A DNA stretch of 64,000 nucleotides from Ianthella basta (lineage: Eukaryota; Porifera; Demospongiae; Verongiida; Ianthellidae), in contig OZ025883.1 of NCBI GenBank assembly GCA_964019415.1, positions 2,851,586 to 2,915,585 on the forward strand, read 5' to 3'. Of the stretch, positions 14,406 through 27,428 are shown piece by piece. Each line of letters begins with the position of its first letter. The stretch's first letter is position 1. Position numbers and translations under genes: made by a program. Below the pieces are notes generated by a model. It was not told the origin of the DNA. It saw only the letters and a list, made by a program, of their open reading frames with translations, and ran no database searches.

Positions 14406-17400
14406 ACAGAACACACACTCTATGATACACACTATGGAAAGTGCAGCTACCGATTCCAGAATTGATTACTCTCGCAATGGCGTGCATGATTCTACATAAA
14501 CCAAACCAACCCAAACCAAAGAGTGTTTTCCTATATCCTTACACTTGAGGTATCTACATGTACCCACCAATGGCGAGCTGCATGCTATGGTGGACTTCCT
14601 GCAATGGCATGTGCATGCTGATGAGTTGAGCACTGAACACTGTAACAACGGACAAGTAGTTATGATGCAGAGTTTCTTATTTGTTTGTTAGACAACAGCA
14701 AATCAAACTGACTGACAACCGGAAGATGAAAGGAATGATAACTAACTATGTATGCCGGTTGGCCATGTAGGAAAACCATGCAGAGGTCAATGAATGCCTC
14801 CAAGAGAAAACCAGGATGAGTGTCCTATACCCAAGCAGGTGCAAAATGTTGTCAGAAGCTTGCACTGAATATATATGACATCAGCTACAATGTATTACCA
14901 TAACATATAACACATACTGTAGCATAGTGTAATGTGCATTGCAACTTGTATTGCATACGTATGTGAATGCTATAAGCTGTTGCACCATGGTTGTGCATTG
15001 GCAAGAGTTGTGAGTGCATATGTTCTGTTCAGTGCTGGTAGAAAGGGAACACGATTCCCTTTCATTTTCACAGCAAGTAAACGGCAGCTATTCGCATTGC
15101 TATTTGGACAATACAGTACACACAATGAATTGAAAACTGAAAGCAAAAGAACTAGCATACATAACTACTCCAGGGAATATTCTGTTGTAGCAACCTCTAC
15201 GAAACCAAAGAACAAGTAAATTGGATAGAACTTGCAACTAGGCAAACACATTCAAAACCAAGTGCTGTTGGGGAAAATCATACAACATACGCAATGCATT
15301 GATAGAATGGAAAGGATTCCATGGAGTCTTCAGGATAGAAACACCTGACCAATTAAACAGACAGATGCACACAGTAGGGTGAGTGTATGACAGGACTATA
15401 ATACATAGCAAATGTGAGGTACAAGTGTTCTCCATGCCCTTGTACGCTTAGGGATGCACTGGTGTTAACTTGTACATGCACAAATTTGTGCAGGATTTTA
15501 CATTTGCAAATTTCATGAGTTAGCAGACGTTTGTGAACATATGTAGACACACAAAAATTCCCCATGCCTAAAATACTACTTGCACATTTAGGGCAGCATA
15601 AACAAGCATTTAATTTCTCCAGTAGAGAAGTTGATCAAAGGCTACTTTAACACTGTAAAGCCAAAGATTCCAGTGCATGGTTCATGTGCTATTGGCTCTA
15701 ATGCAATCATTCTTAGCTAGTGACGTTCAGTGATAGTTACACATGGATAAACTAAGTGTTACAAGAACCAAATGATGTAGACTGAAGTTAATACAGGTAA
15801 CAACAACTACAGCATTTATCGTAGAGACGAACAGATAGGCATACGTTGCACTGTGTCCTACACATGGTGGTGCCAGTGTTATGACAAGATGTAGCAAATG
15901 GGACAATGCTAGCACAAGGCATGCAAACTCCCCTCCTCCAGATTTCACGATGACATTACTCCAATGGCAATCACCAAATGGCAATCAATGGTATCCTATC
16001 TCCAGCATACACAGCCAGATTGGCCAGGCTTGATGCAGTCATGAATTTTCTCAAGCTGAAGAGTAACAATAAGCCATTGAGCCCCACCCCCTAACTACAA
16101 GCATTCTACAGCTACAGTAGGTGGAAGCACATCAGACCACATGTCCGGTGATCATGAATTGCCTTAAAAGGCAGGGAAGCAGCCAAAACAGTGTACACTA
16201 CTAAATTGCCAGTTTGCCGCAACTGACTGAGAGAGAAATAATATGCTCAAGGCACTTCTCTTGTCCCTTGCTGCTCTATCCTTTGCCACGACCACTAAAG
16301 CCGAGAACATCTGTAGTTCAGCTGTTAATTCAGTCCCATTGATCCTGCCTGGACCACAAGGACCTCCTGGTCCACCAGGGGAGAAAGGAGATTCAAGATC
16401 CCAGCCCGGTGGAGCAGTGTACACCAGGTGGGGGAGGACAGTGTGCCCAACAGGAGCTACCTTGGTCTACGCAGGCAGAGCAGCAGGGACCTTCCTCACT
16501 ACACGTGGAGGAACCAGTGACACCCTCTGCTTGCCAGAAACTCCTCAGTACCTCTCCACTGCAGCAGCAGGGGAACCAGCCCGCCTGCATGGTGTAGAGT
16601 ATGAAACATTTGGCTCTCCTTCTACGCCTCTCAGAAATGTTAATGATCACAACATACCCTGTGCTGTATGCCACACTGACACCAAACTGGCAGTTTTAAC
16701 CATTCCCGCTCAGTACAACTGTCCTGCCAGCTGGAACGTGGAATATAATGGATACCTAATGACAGAAGGGGAATTCAGTGATCGCCAGCGAAGGGACACC
16801 ATCTGTGTGGACAAGAATGCCGAAGCGATCCCTGGAAGTGAAGCCAACAGTAATCCTGTGGTGGTTTACCTGATGAGAGCCACCTGTGATGGATTGCCCT
16901 GTCCACCTTACAACTCTAACATGGTGCTACCCTGTGCTGTGTGCTCCAAGTAGAACAATACAGCTGTAACTTTGGCCAGCGATCAGGAAATGCATAGCCT
17001 TAGGCCTGAAACAACACATGTGTGTACACTCTGAGATGTTAATAGTAACTGTACTCTGTTTGGTCATGGTTAATTCTCAGAGTACATATGTAGTAAATGA
17101 CTTGAGAGCTAACTCTCAAACAGCTGGCCTGCATACCCTACGCCAGCAACATGGTGCTGCCCTGTACTGTGTGCTCCAAGTAGCCCACTACGCTGAGTGA
17201 ACAGAACATACGTATTGGATACACTAGCTGAATGCCCGCCCTTCAGGCAGGTTCCCAGCCTATCGCAAGCTAGCGAGTAGGTACCTTGCCAGTTTGAACT
17301 ATCTGCATAGGTAGCAACGGAGACTGGCTGCTATAATGACGGTAGAGTGTGATTCGAACGTTTACCGACAACGAATGAGATCTCCCGTAATCGAAAGACC

Positions 17401-20400
17401 CCTAGAGACCGACAATTAAAAATGGCGTCTTGGCCCGCGGAAAAAAAGGAGGCGCTCTCTTCGGCTGCAGGGCAGCTAGGTGAACAGCACCCTTCTAGGC
17501 GTATGTCCTCCACTCCTTTAACTGGCATGGCGCGCATCAGTCCGCCAATGGCCCATAGTGGAAGCATAATTTTAAAATGGCGTGTCGGCCCGCAGAGAAC
17601 GGACGAAGGAATCTCGTTCTTCGGCCGCGCAAGGTAGCTAGGTGAACGGCACCCCTCTAAGAACATGCCCACTCAGTCCCTCAACTGGCATGGAGCGTCT
17701 CGAGCCGATTCCCTGCGAGGTGCCGATTTTATGAGGGAATAAACAAAAAAACTAAGATCCGGTGCATTATAGTAAGATATTGTATGTCTGCATATGTTCT
17801 TGGTGGGAACCATTAGTACTGTCATTAGTTGCAGGTAATGAGGATGACTGATGGCAGGTTATTGAAAGTTGTGATGCTTGAAGCCTTGGAAGTAGGGTGT
17901 AAAGTGCGGTTGGTGAAAGAGCTGCAACAAAGTTTGGTGAGGTTCGGATGGAAGGGGTTAGATGCCGAGGCCATAAGTAGGTTGACAATGAAAGAAGTAA
18001 AGCAGGTGTTGAAGAACATAGCATGGAGGGAAGTGAGAGAGGTATGGAGGGAAGCAGCTAGGGAGCGGCCAAAGCTGGAAGTGATTGGGAGTTTAATGGA
18101 TGCCGAATGCAAGGCGCAGTGTGTGGAGATAGAGTGTAAGATGCAAAGGAGGATGATGGTGAAACTACGAAGGGGAACAGCAGAATTAAGGGTAGAAACT
18201 GGCAGATGGTGTGGGTTAAGTAGGGGTGAGCAACTTTGTACGAACTGCAACAATGGTGAAGTGATAAATGTCAAGCACTTTATGTGCCGGTGTGTATTTG
18301 TGGCAGAAGAGAGGAGAGAAATGGCAAGGCTGATGAATGAGATAGTGGTGGGATGGGAGAGCATGAAGGATGATGAGAGGGTGATAGGGGTACTGGAGGA
18401 GGCATGCAGAGATGGAAGAGTGCAGAAGGCGCTGCAGAGGATGTGGCGGAAAAGGACAAGCTGCCCTTAAAGAACTATGCCCATTGTGATTCTTTTGACA
18501 CTTTGTTACATTCAATTATATTATAGTGCTGCATGGGGCTGACACCCTGGTGTTTGTATTATACAACACGGTGCACTGAAATAACAATAATAATAATAAT
18601 AATAATAATATATAACAATTTTAATAGAAGCCGGGCTCGAATAGAGGCCAGGTCAAAACTCCCGGGAAAGAAATAGAGGCCCGGGCTTCTATTCAGACAA
18701 GTATGGTATTCTTCTTCTTCTCCATCAACTGTAGCGCACAAACAATAGGGAGTAAGAGAATGTTTTACCCATAGTTCTACAGCACTTTCAATGGGTAAGT
18801 GTCTTTTGTAGGTTAGATAACTCCACGAGTACTTTCACAAATGGAGGTTTCCGGAAGTTAGGGAGGCATTCCTGGGAGAAAGACTATCATCTTACGTATG
18901 CTGACATCACCACATGTTTTGGTCACCGCTATTTGCCTAATCCTCCTTCAGTTTCAATTCAATACTTTCACAGCGCGGTCAGATGACTGTTCCAAGGTGA
19001 ATACAAGACCAACTTCGACTAGCATTCATCTGCGTGCCGTTATCGAAGGTCATCTGCGGTCGTGCCAATTGACCACCATTTGCAATTACTGAGCAGTTGC
19101 TTCCGGCCAGCGCTTTAGCTAGCTGCCACTTCCAGTTCCACTCCACACCCTACATCAGGGGTGTAGGTATATATGGTGCAATTCTCTTGTATGTAGGGGC
19201 CATAGCTACATTCCCTTGTTCTGCCGCCTTAGCCTGCATCACAACTAACTCTCAGCCTATCCAAACATAGGTAATTGTAATATATCTTTGACCCACCTGC
19301 CACAGCCTACCCTAGGCTGCCCACTCAGACACAACCCACATTGTGCTATCGTGCTACATACCCTGCCATGATTCAGAGAATGTCCCTTTGTTGCCACTGT
19401 TGTTTGTAAAGCCTTAAATGTTTACTGGCCCATGAGTAATTTGCATTCCATAAAAAGTATAGAAGCAAGGGTGTGTAAAAATGTTTCCTCCAAAAACAAG
19501 GGCAGATGTAGGGACGTGCAGTGTGTACCTGCAAGGTAAAACCACCTGGCGGAAAAAATGTAGGAACAAGGAGGAGGGCCAGTCCATGCAAAGAGGGGGG
19601 CCAGTTGGTCCATGCAACAAGGAGGAGGGCCGGTCCATGCAAAACCCAGGTCATTAACATGCGCTGACTTTGAATATGTTTTCACCATCCCTACATCTGC
19701 CAACATTTTGCTGTGCCTCCTACTACTGCATGCCCATTCCAGCTCTTCAGCTTCCCCTTTACACCCACAGGTACAGCCTTACAATTTTCCCATCTTTCTG
19801 CTTTGTTGCATGTGCTCTGTACACTATAGTTATTAGGTTTATCCTTGCAAATTGCTTGCTACTCAATCTACTTTGCTGTAGAATCTAGGCCCTCCTGCTC
19901 TTGCATGCAATCCATTACATGTTTGATGTAACAGCTAGCTGCAGGGCCCATATTCTTTGGATTCATCACTTATGTAGCTATGCAACTTGCTCCGCCTTGA
20001 GACCCTGGAAAACCACCCAACTCAGCTACTAGTACATGTTATTGCTTACCATTGCTCTTCACTACATTGCTGTCTGCAAACCAGTACACCCACTTTCAGG
20101 TCCTCTCTGTTTGGCTCTACACTGTAAAAACAGTGGTGGTTTCAGGCCATGGCCACCAGTGGTGGTTTTCAGGGACAAGCAGTGGTTTCAAACAACTACT
20201 GTAACACCGTCCTTTAGTCCCTGAGAAACACCAATGGTGGTCTGAATCCAACACTGTTTTACAGTGTACACCAGCACAAACATTGTACACTTCATTGCCA
20301 CCACTTGCGAAATTCAAATTAACTCCCTATATCCAGGATGCAAATGGCTTATACAGTGTACAGAGTGCAGCTGTACATGCGCCATGGTGCACACCAGACT

Positions 20401-23400
20401 GCAATTTCTGGCTATTCAGGCTTTCCTCATTAGTGCTTCAGTCATGTACAGTGGATTTATGCAACCTTGCAACAGTTCCCACACCATGGGCAGTCGTTAC
20501 CTACGATACGGACTGGTACTGTACACATCTATTATATGTCACCCTGTTCGTATCCTAGGTAACGACTCTCCAGGTATGGGAACTGTTGCATGCAGCATGG
20601 TGGTATATATTTGTACATGGGAACATGTAGCTGGAACGGGCATATGCATGCAATAGGATAGTCTCCTGTGGCAACCCTTGTTATTGCACACTCACATGTA
20701 CACTTGCACTATAATACGCAGGTGGAGAAACAGAGGATGATAGCAAGACCGCAAGCGCGGCAAAATGTTGGCAGATGTAGGGATGGTGAAAACGTATTCA
20801 AAGTCAGCGCATATTAATGACCTGGGTTTTACATGGACTGGTCCTCCTTGTTGCATGGACTGGCTGGTCCCCTTCTCTGCATGGACCGGCCCTCCTCCTG
20901 CTTTTGAAGGAAACATTTTTACACACCCTTTGCATTGATGGAGTCTTCTAGTCAAGGGAATGAGAGATTTGTGCTGCCTAGCGTTGGAAAGACAGCCAAA
21001 AAAATCACTAGATTTCGATTTTTAATGCGCTATCTTCTTATTTCAATGCACTGTATTACCTGTTACATGGCACTTGATCACCTTTTCTGCTGTAAGTGCC
21101 TGTTGGTCTATGTTACATTTTATCATACTCATTGAAGTGTTGATGAGCCTAGAATTGCTCCAAAAGTACTCACAGAACATCTAAATTTCAAAAATTTTCC
21201 TGGGGGGGCATGCCCCCAGCCTTCCCTAGTTTGCGTCACGTCATCTATGACCTGACCGGATTCTATCTTGGTGCTACGGTCCTGTACTGCCATTAGTTGT
21301 AGAAGCATTAGCTGAGTTGTTACTCACCAAGGTACATAGCCAGTTATACATATACATTATTCAGTGTCATTTGAGTAGTATTCAAGTAGCATGCTGGAAA
21401 ATGTGATGCATAATGGTACAGGAGGGATGGTACAGCTTGTGACTCACACATCACATTTTCAAGCACACCTCAGCACTCCTTGCACACAGTACATGCACGC
21501 CATACACCAGGGGACCAGGGTTGCATGCACACAGTCTCTGTGGCAGTCAAACAAGTTTAGGGTAAATGAAGTGAGGGCTTCTCAGCTGGCTCAGGCATTA
21601 GAAAGGGGTTGGTTCTCTAATACCAGCTTCACAACAGGGTTGAAAACCTTGCCGACGTTTCGACCAGATGCTCTGGTCTTCTTCAGGGCGAAGATGTGAA
21701 GCTGGTATTAGAGAACCAACCCTTTCTAAGTTTAAGGTAAAGAGAAGTTTCAAATAGAGGTGGTGGAAAGGGACAGAGCAGTGTAGAATGATTCCTGTTA
21801 TACTGTAACCAGTAACTGTATCGACGCAGAAAGTGCTGAGTATGAGGCTGAAGCTGAACCAAAACAACAGCAGCTACCTGAGTAACAGCAGACAACATGT
21901 ATGTTAGGCATAACCACCACCATTCCTTGCACCTTCTCCATTCACATCCATACCAAATTGCTGCATGCACATCACACAGTACCCAGTCCTTTCACCTTCT
22001 CAATTCACATCCATACAAATTGCTGCATGCACATCACACAGTACCCAGCCTTGCACCTCCTCAATTCACATCCATACAAACTGCTGCATGCACATCACAC
22101 AGTACCCAGTCCTTTCACCTTCTCAATTCACATCCATACAAATTGCTGCATGCACATCACACAGTACCCAGCCTTGCACCTTCTCAATTCACATCCATAC
22201 AAATTGCTGCATGCACATCACACAGTACCCAGTCCTTTCACCTTCTCAATTCACATCCATACAAATTGCTGCATGCACATCACACGGTACCCAGACCTTG
22301 TACCTTCTCAATTCACATCCATACAAATTGCTGCATGCACATCACACAGTACCCAGACCTTGTACCTTCTCAATTCACATCCATACAAATTGCTGCATGC
22401 ACATCACACAGTACCCAGCCTTGCACCTTCTCAATTCACATCCATACAAATTGCTGCATGCACATCACACAGTACCCAGCCTTGCACCTTCTCAATTCAC
22501 ATCCATACAAATTGCTGCATGCACATCACACAGTACCCAGACCTTGTACCTTCTCAATTCACATCCATACAAATTGCTGCATGCACATCACACAGTACCC
22601 AGTCCTTTCACCTTCTCAATTCACATCCATACAAATTGCTGCATACACATACACAGTACCCAGTCCTTTCACCTTCTCAATTCACATCCATACAAATTGC
22701 TGCATGCACATCACACAGTACCCAGCCTTGCACCTCCTCAATTCACATCCATACAAATTGCTGCATGCACATCACACGGTACCCAGTCCTTGCACCTTCT
22801 CAGTTGCCTGCACCAGGTACAAGCTAACCTGCCTGCATTCTGCTCACATCCATACAAAAATGCTTCCGGTACACTACAAAACACCCATAACATACACAGA
22901 TGTTACACCCTCTCAGTTGCCTGTACCAGGTACAAACTACCTTTATGCCTTCTAGTCACATCCTTACACACTACCACAGTTACATGCATCACAAAACACC
23001 AATTACATATATACACAGAACAGTGTACTGGACGGAAGTGAGTCACTTCCTTAGCAATATCTCACTACAGTATGTACTTCCTGTCCTGTATGCCAGTTGT
23101 AGGACTATGCTACATTGACCCATGGCATTACACATCCTACACAATTATATGAGCACACACAGACATTGGCAGAAGTACAATGATCTTAAAATTTTCAGCA
23201 ATGTCTTAGTGGCTCATAACATGTACGAGATGGCATGCATGCAAGCGCACACACAAAATTTAATATAAACACACAAACTACATGTGCATCTCAGCAGTAC
23301 TGCAGGCGGCCACACATCACACATGTACAAGCTTATGGGCTGCATTGGTTTGAGGTACACAATTCCATGACTGTTGAACATGCTCATACAAGAGACACTT

Positions 23401-26400
23401 GTGATAACAACTGCATACGGTTGTTGAAATGCTCGCCTCTAATCCAATCATTCTTAGCTAGTGAAGTTTAGTGATAGTTACACAGGAAAAGCTTGGGGTC
23501 ACTGTGTGTGTACCTTAAATTACCAGGAGCAAATGGAGCAGAGCTAATGCATATTCATTTAGGTAACAACAGCTAGAACATTAAGTTGACTGTATTAATG
23601 TAGAGTTTGGTAAACAGCATGTTGCACTGTGTGCTAAACATGGTGGTGGCAGTGCTAAAATATAAACCATTGAGCCCACCCCCCAACCACAAGTGTTGTA
23701 CAGCTACAGCAGTGGAACCACATTGGATATGATGTCAGGTGAGCACGAATCGCTTTAAAAGACTGGGAAGAAGTCAAAGCATGCACACTACTAAGTTTCC
23801 AAGTTGTTGCAACTGACTGAGAGAGAACTACAGTAAGATGCTCAAAGCACTTCTTTACTCCCTTGCTGCCCTATCAGTAGTCGTCACCACTGATGCAGAG
23901 AGCACTTGCAGGTCAGCTGTGAACAATGTGCCTTTGATATTGCCTGGACCACAAGGACCTCCTGGTCCACCAGGGGAGAAAGGGAATTCAGGATCACAAC
24001 CCGGTGGAGCAGTGTACACCAGGTGGGGGAGGACAGTGTGCCCAACGGGAGCTACCTTGGTCTACGCAGGCATAGCAGCAACAACTGGGTCCGCAGTACA
24101 TGGAGGCACTAGCGACACCCTCTGCATGCCAGAAGCACCTCAATACCTCTCCACTGATACCACGGCTACATATACAGATTTTCTCAACAGTGTGGAATAT
24201 GAAACATTTGGCACTGAAACAACACCATTCAGAAATGTAAAGGAACACAATATGCCATGTGCTGTCTGCCACACTGACACTAAAGACGTTGTGCTTACCA
24301 TCCCAGCTCAGCACTCCTGCCCTGCCGGGTGGAGCAATGAATTCTCTGGATACCTCATGACTGAATATACAAATGCAGATCGAAGCCGAAGGGACACCAT
24401 CTGTGTGGACGTGGCAGCTGAGGCCATCCCGGGAAGTGAAGCCAACACCAGTCCGGCGTTCATCTACTTACTAAGGGCGTCATGCAAAGTGGTTGGACTG
24501 CCTTGTCCACCTTACAACGACCAAATGGTGCTTCCTTGTGCTGTGTGCACCAAGTAGAGGACTACGCTGAGTGAATAGACTGTGCAGTAGCAGTGAACTA
24601 GTGTGTAGTGAACAGATTATACATGCAAATCCATTAGTACCACCAGTAGTTGTAGAGCATTTGATGAGTTGTTAGTTACTGTATTTTTCAAGGCATATAG
24701 CCAAATGTACAATACAATTTTGGACTGAGAATGGATGCCTGCAGGACATGGCCCTTTGCGTAGGCACCACCCTCTGTCATGTCGATGCCTGTCACCTCTG
24801 CGGACAAGAGGTGAATCACATGGATACTCATGGCCTTAGCTATGTCCAATGCAAGGGACATCACCATTGGCATGCTGCAGTTACTGATACCTCACACTGA
24901 GCCCTATCAGCATCAACATGACTTTGGATTGGATTGGCACACACTGTCATTCCTTACATGTTCTCAGCTACCTGTACCTGGTACAAGCTAACCCGCCTGC
25001 ATTCTGCTGACATTATTACACGTTGGCACACATGTTATTTCACAATGCAACAAGAAATACACAAGACAGTGCAGTGGATGGGAGTGATTTCACTTCCTTT
25101 AGGAATAACTACTTCCTGCATTCTGGCAGGACTACAGTAAGGTACATGTGAACCATAGTGTGTCACATCTCTATAAAATAGTATGAGCACACACAGACAT
25201 TGGTACAAGTAGAGCAATGCCAATCTCTTCAGGAATGTTTTAGGATCATAACATGCAAACGCACGCACGGACACACACGTACACACACGCATACACACAC
25301 ACACACACAATTACACATACAAGTGACCACATGTCCCACGCGTACAAGCTTGTGGTTAGTGGCACACAATGGTGAGACAGGTGTGTACACAGTTGCCATG
25401 ACTGCTGAACATGTTATTGAACACAATGTAGAAAGAGGTAGCAGAACGTTAAAGGGAGGAATGAGCCCTACTTGAATTGGAGAGTTTAAAGGTATTGCTA
25501 ACTACCAAGGTCAATAACCAATTATACATTATACACTATACAGTGTTGTTTGATGTGTATTCAAGTACCACTATGGAAAAGGTGATGCTTGGACGGCATG
25601 TGATCCTCACATCACATTTCCAAGCACAGCCAAGCATTCCTGTTGACTGCATACATGCATGCTATGCACCTGGAGACACAGGGCTGCATGTACACAGTCT
25701 CCATAGATGTCAACAAGATAAGGGGACAGAGAAGTCTCAAATAGAGGTGAAGGAAAGGGGCAGAGAAGTGTAGAAATTGGATACAGTGTAGTCACAGTTT
25801 GTTGAAGTACGTACTAGAGTTCTTTGGTATGATGGACTAGGAGTAAGGCTGGAACAGTAGCAAAGACGGTGGGGAGCCGTTATTAACCAGTATCTGTATT
25901 GATGCGGAAAGGAACAAGCTAACCTGCACACATTGTATCCTTACTAACTGCTACATGCTCATCACATAGCACCAATGACTTATGCAGATGCTACACCTTC
26001 TCAGTTGCCTGTACCAGGTACTGTACCAGGTACTGTACAAACTACCTTTATGCATTCCGGTCATATCCTTACACACTGCCACAGTTACATACATCACAAA
26101 CACCAATGGCACACATGGAACAGTGTAGGGGATGGCAGAGAGTCACTTCCTTACCAATATGTACAGTAACTACTTCCTGTTTCTGTATGTTACACATCTC
26201 TACACAAGCATATGAGACAGACATGGCAGAAGTTGAGCAATGCTAAAATCTGCAACAATGCTTCAGTGGCTCATAACATGTATGCGATGACATGCATGCA
26301 AGTGCACACACAAATATATACACACAAACTACATGTGCATCTCAGCAGTACTGCAGGCAGCCACACATCACACATGTACAAGTTTATGGGCTGCATTGGC

Positions 26401-27306
26401 TTGAGGTACACAATTCCATGACTGTTGAACATGTTCATACAAGAGATACGATCATGACAAAAGGAAGCTGACAATCACATGTGACAAGTCAGCAGCAGTG
26501 AAGATGAAGGAGAGGTGCAGTACAGTGTGAGAATTGACAACAAACAGTTGCAGTTGATGTAAGTAGCAAAATTTCGTAGGTGTAATGGCTGGAAGGAATG
26601 GAGGACATCATGAGTGTAGGGTAGGTATGGTGGCAATGGAAGAATGGGCTCAAAGAACCAGTATTGTGTACATGATAAAGATGTAAGTGATGTAAGTGAT
26701 AAAGATGATATACGTAGTCTCGCGTAGCCAGACTGCTTTCCAGGGGAAAGGGTCTGGTACATTGCCTATGTGCCGCTTGTGCAGAGACCCCTTGGAAGTA
26801 GAGGGTGATAATTGCATTCTACGCCTACATGCTACCAGGCAACCGCCCGCCCACAACTACTGGTGTTTCGCCAGCCGTGGCAATGACGGCCACGACTTGA
26901 TCGGCATGTAGCAGGCTGCTACGAAAAGGCTTTGCTGAGCAAAATCGCTTGAACTGCGAAGGCTATAAAATTCAGCGTCGAGTGAACCATGGCTTTCATT
27001 GTCACGGCTTGTGCAACACCAGCAGTTGTGGGCAGGCAGTTGCCTGGTAACGCGTGGGCTTAGAATGCAATTATCACCCTCTAGTTCCGGGGGGTCTCTG
27101 AACAATCGGCGCATAGGCAATGTACCAGACCATTCTCCCCGACCAATGACGTCATTATTGAAATTGGAGGGGAGCAGCAGTCTGGCTAGAAGAGACTAAA
27201 GATGATATACTGTACAATATTGCTAGCTACTGTACAGTAACTTAGGGAAACAGATTACAGTGTATGTTAACCGTGCCCACTGTCAATGTTACACCTTTCA
27301 CACACA

Positions 27307-27362
<56 letters not shown>

Positions 27363-27377
27363 ACATACCCACACACC

Positions 27378-27428
<51 letters not shown>

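Larger units (their letters stand above)
19465..20935. mobile_element. composite foldback element with ~170-250-bp arms
   Basis: Arms 19,465-19,725 and 20,755-20,935 are inverted copies (blocks 'aggagggccggtccatgcaa', 'gactttgaata', 'gtgtgtaaaaatgtttcc'). Each arm carries a degenerate minisatellite of 'ggagggccagtccatgca' words. The interior (about 1 kb) holds two further hairpins (20,119-20,268 and 20,468-20,590) and no open frame of note. Confidence 0.65.
23838..27300 (+). repeat. segmental duplication, unit B
   Basis: Direct copy of 10,662-14,330 lacking about 0.2 kb (junction near 25,912 where 'gcggaaag' meets 'gaacaagc'). Contains copy B, CA arrays and a second foldback element at 26,717-27,196. 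Confidence 0.9.

Noticed and set aside
17331..17420. tRNA-like sequence (B-box GTTCGAATC on the minus strand).
   Set aside because: No matching acceptor stem or convincing A box; at most a SINE remnant.
21897..23041. Three overlapping plus-strand frames of 308-358 codons.
   Set aside because: Produced by the 61/62-bp minisatellite; no conserved motif and all three frames open alike.
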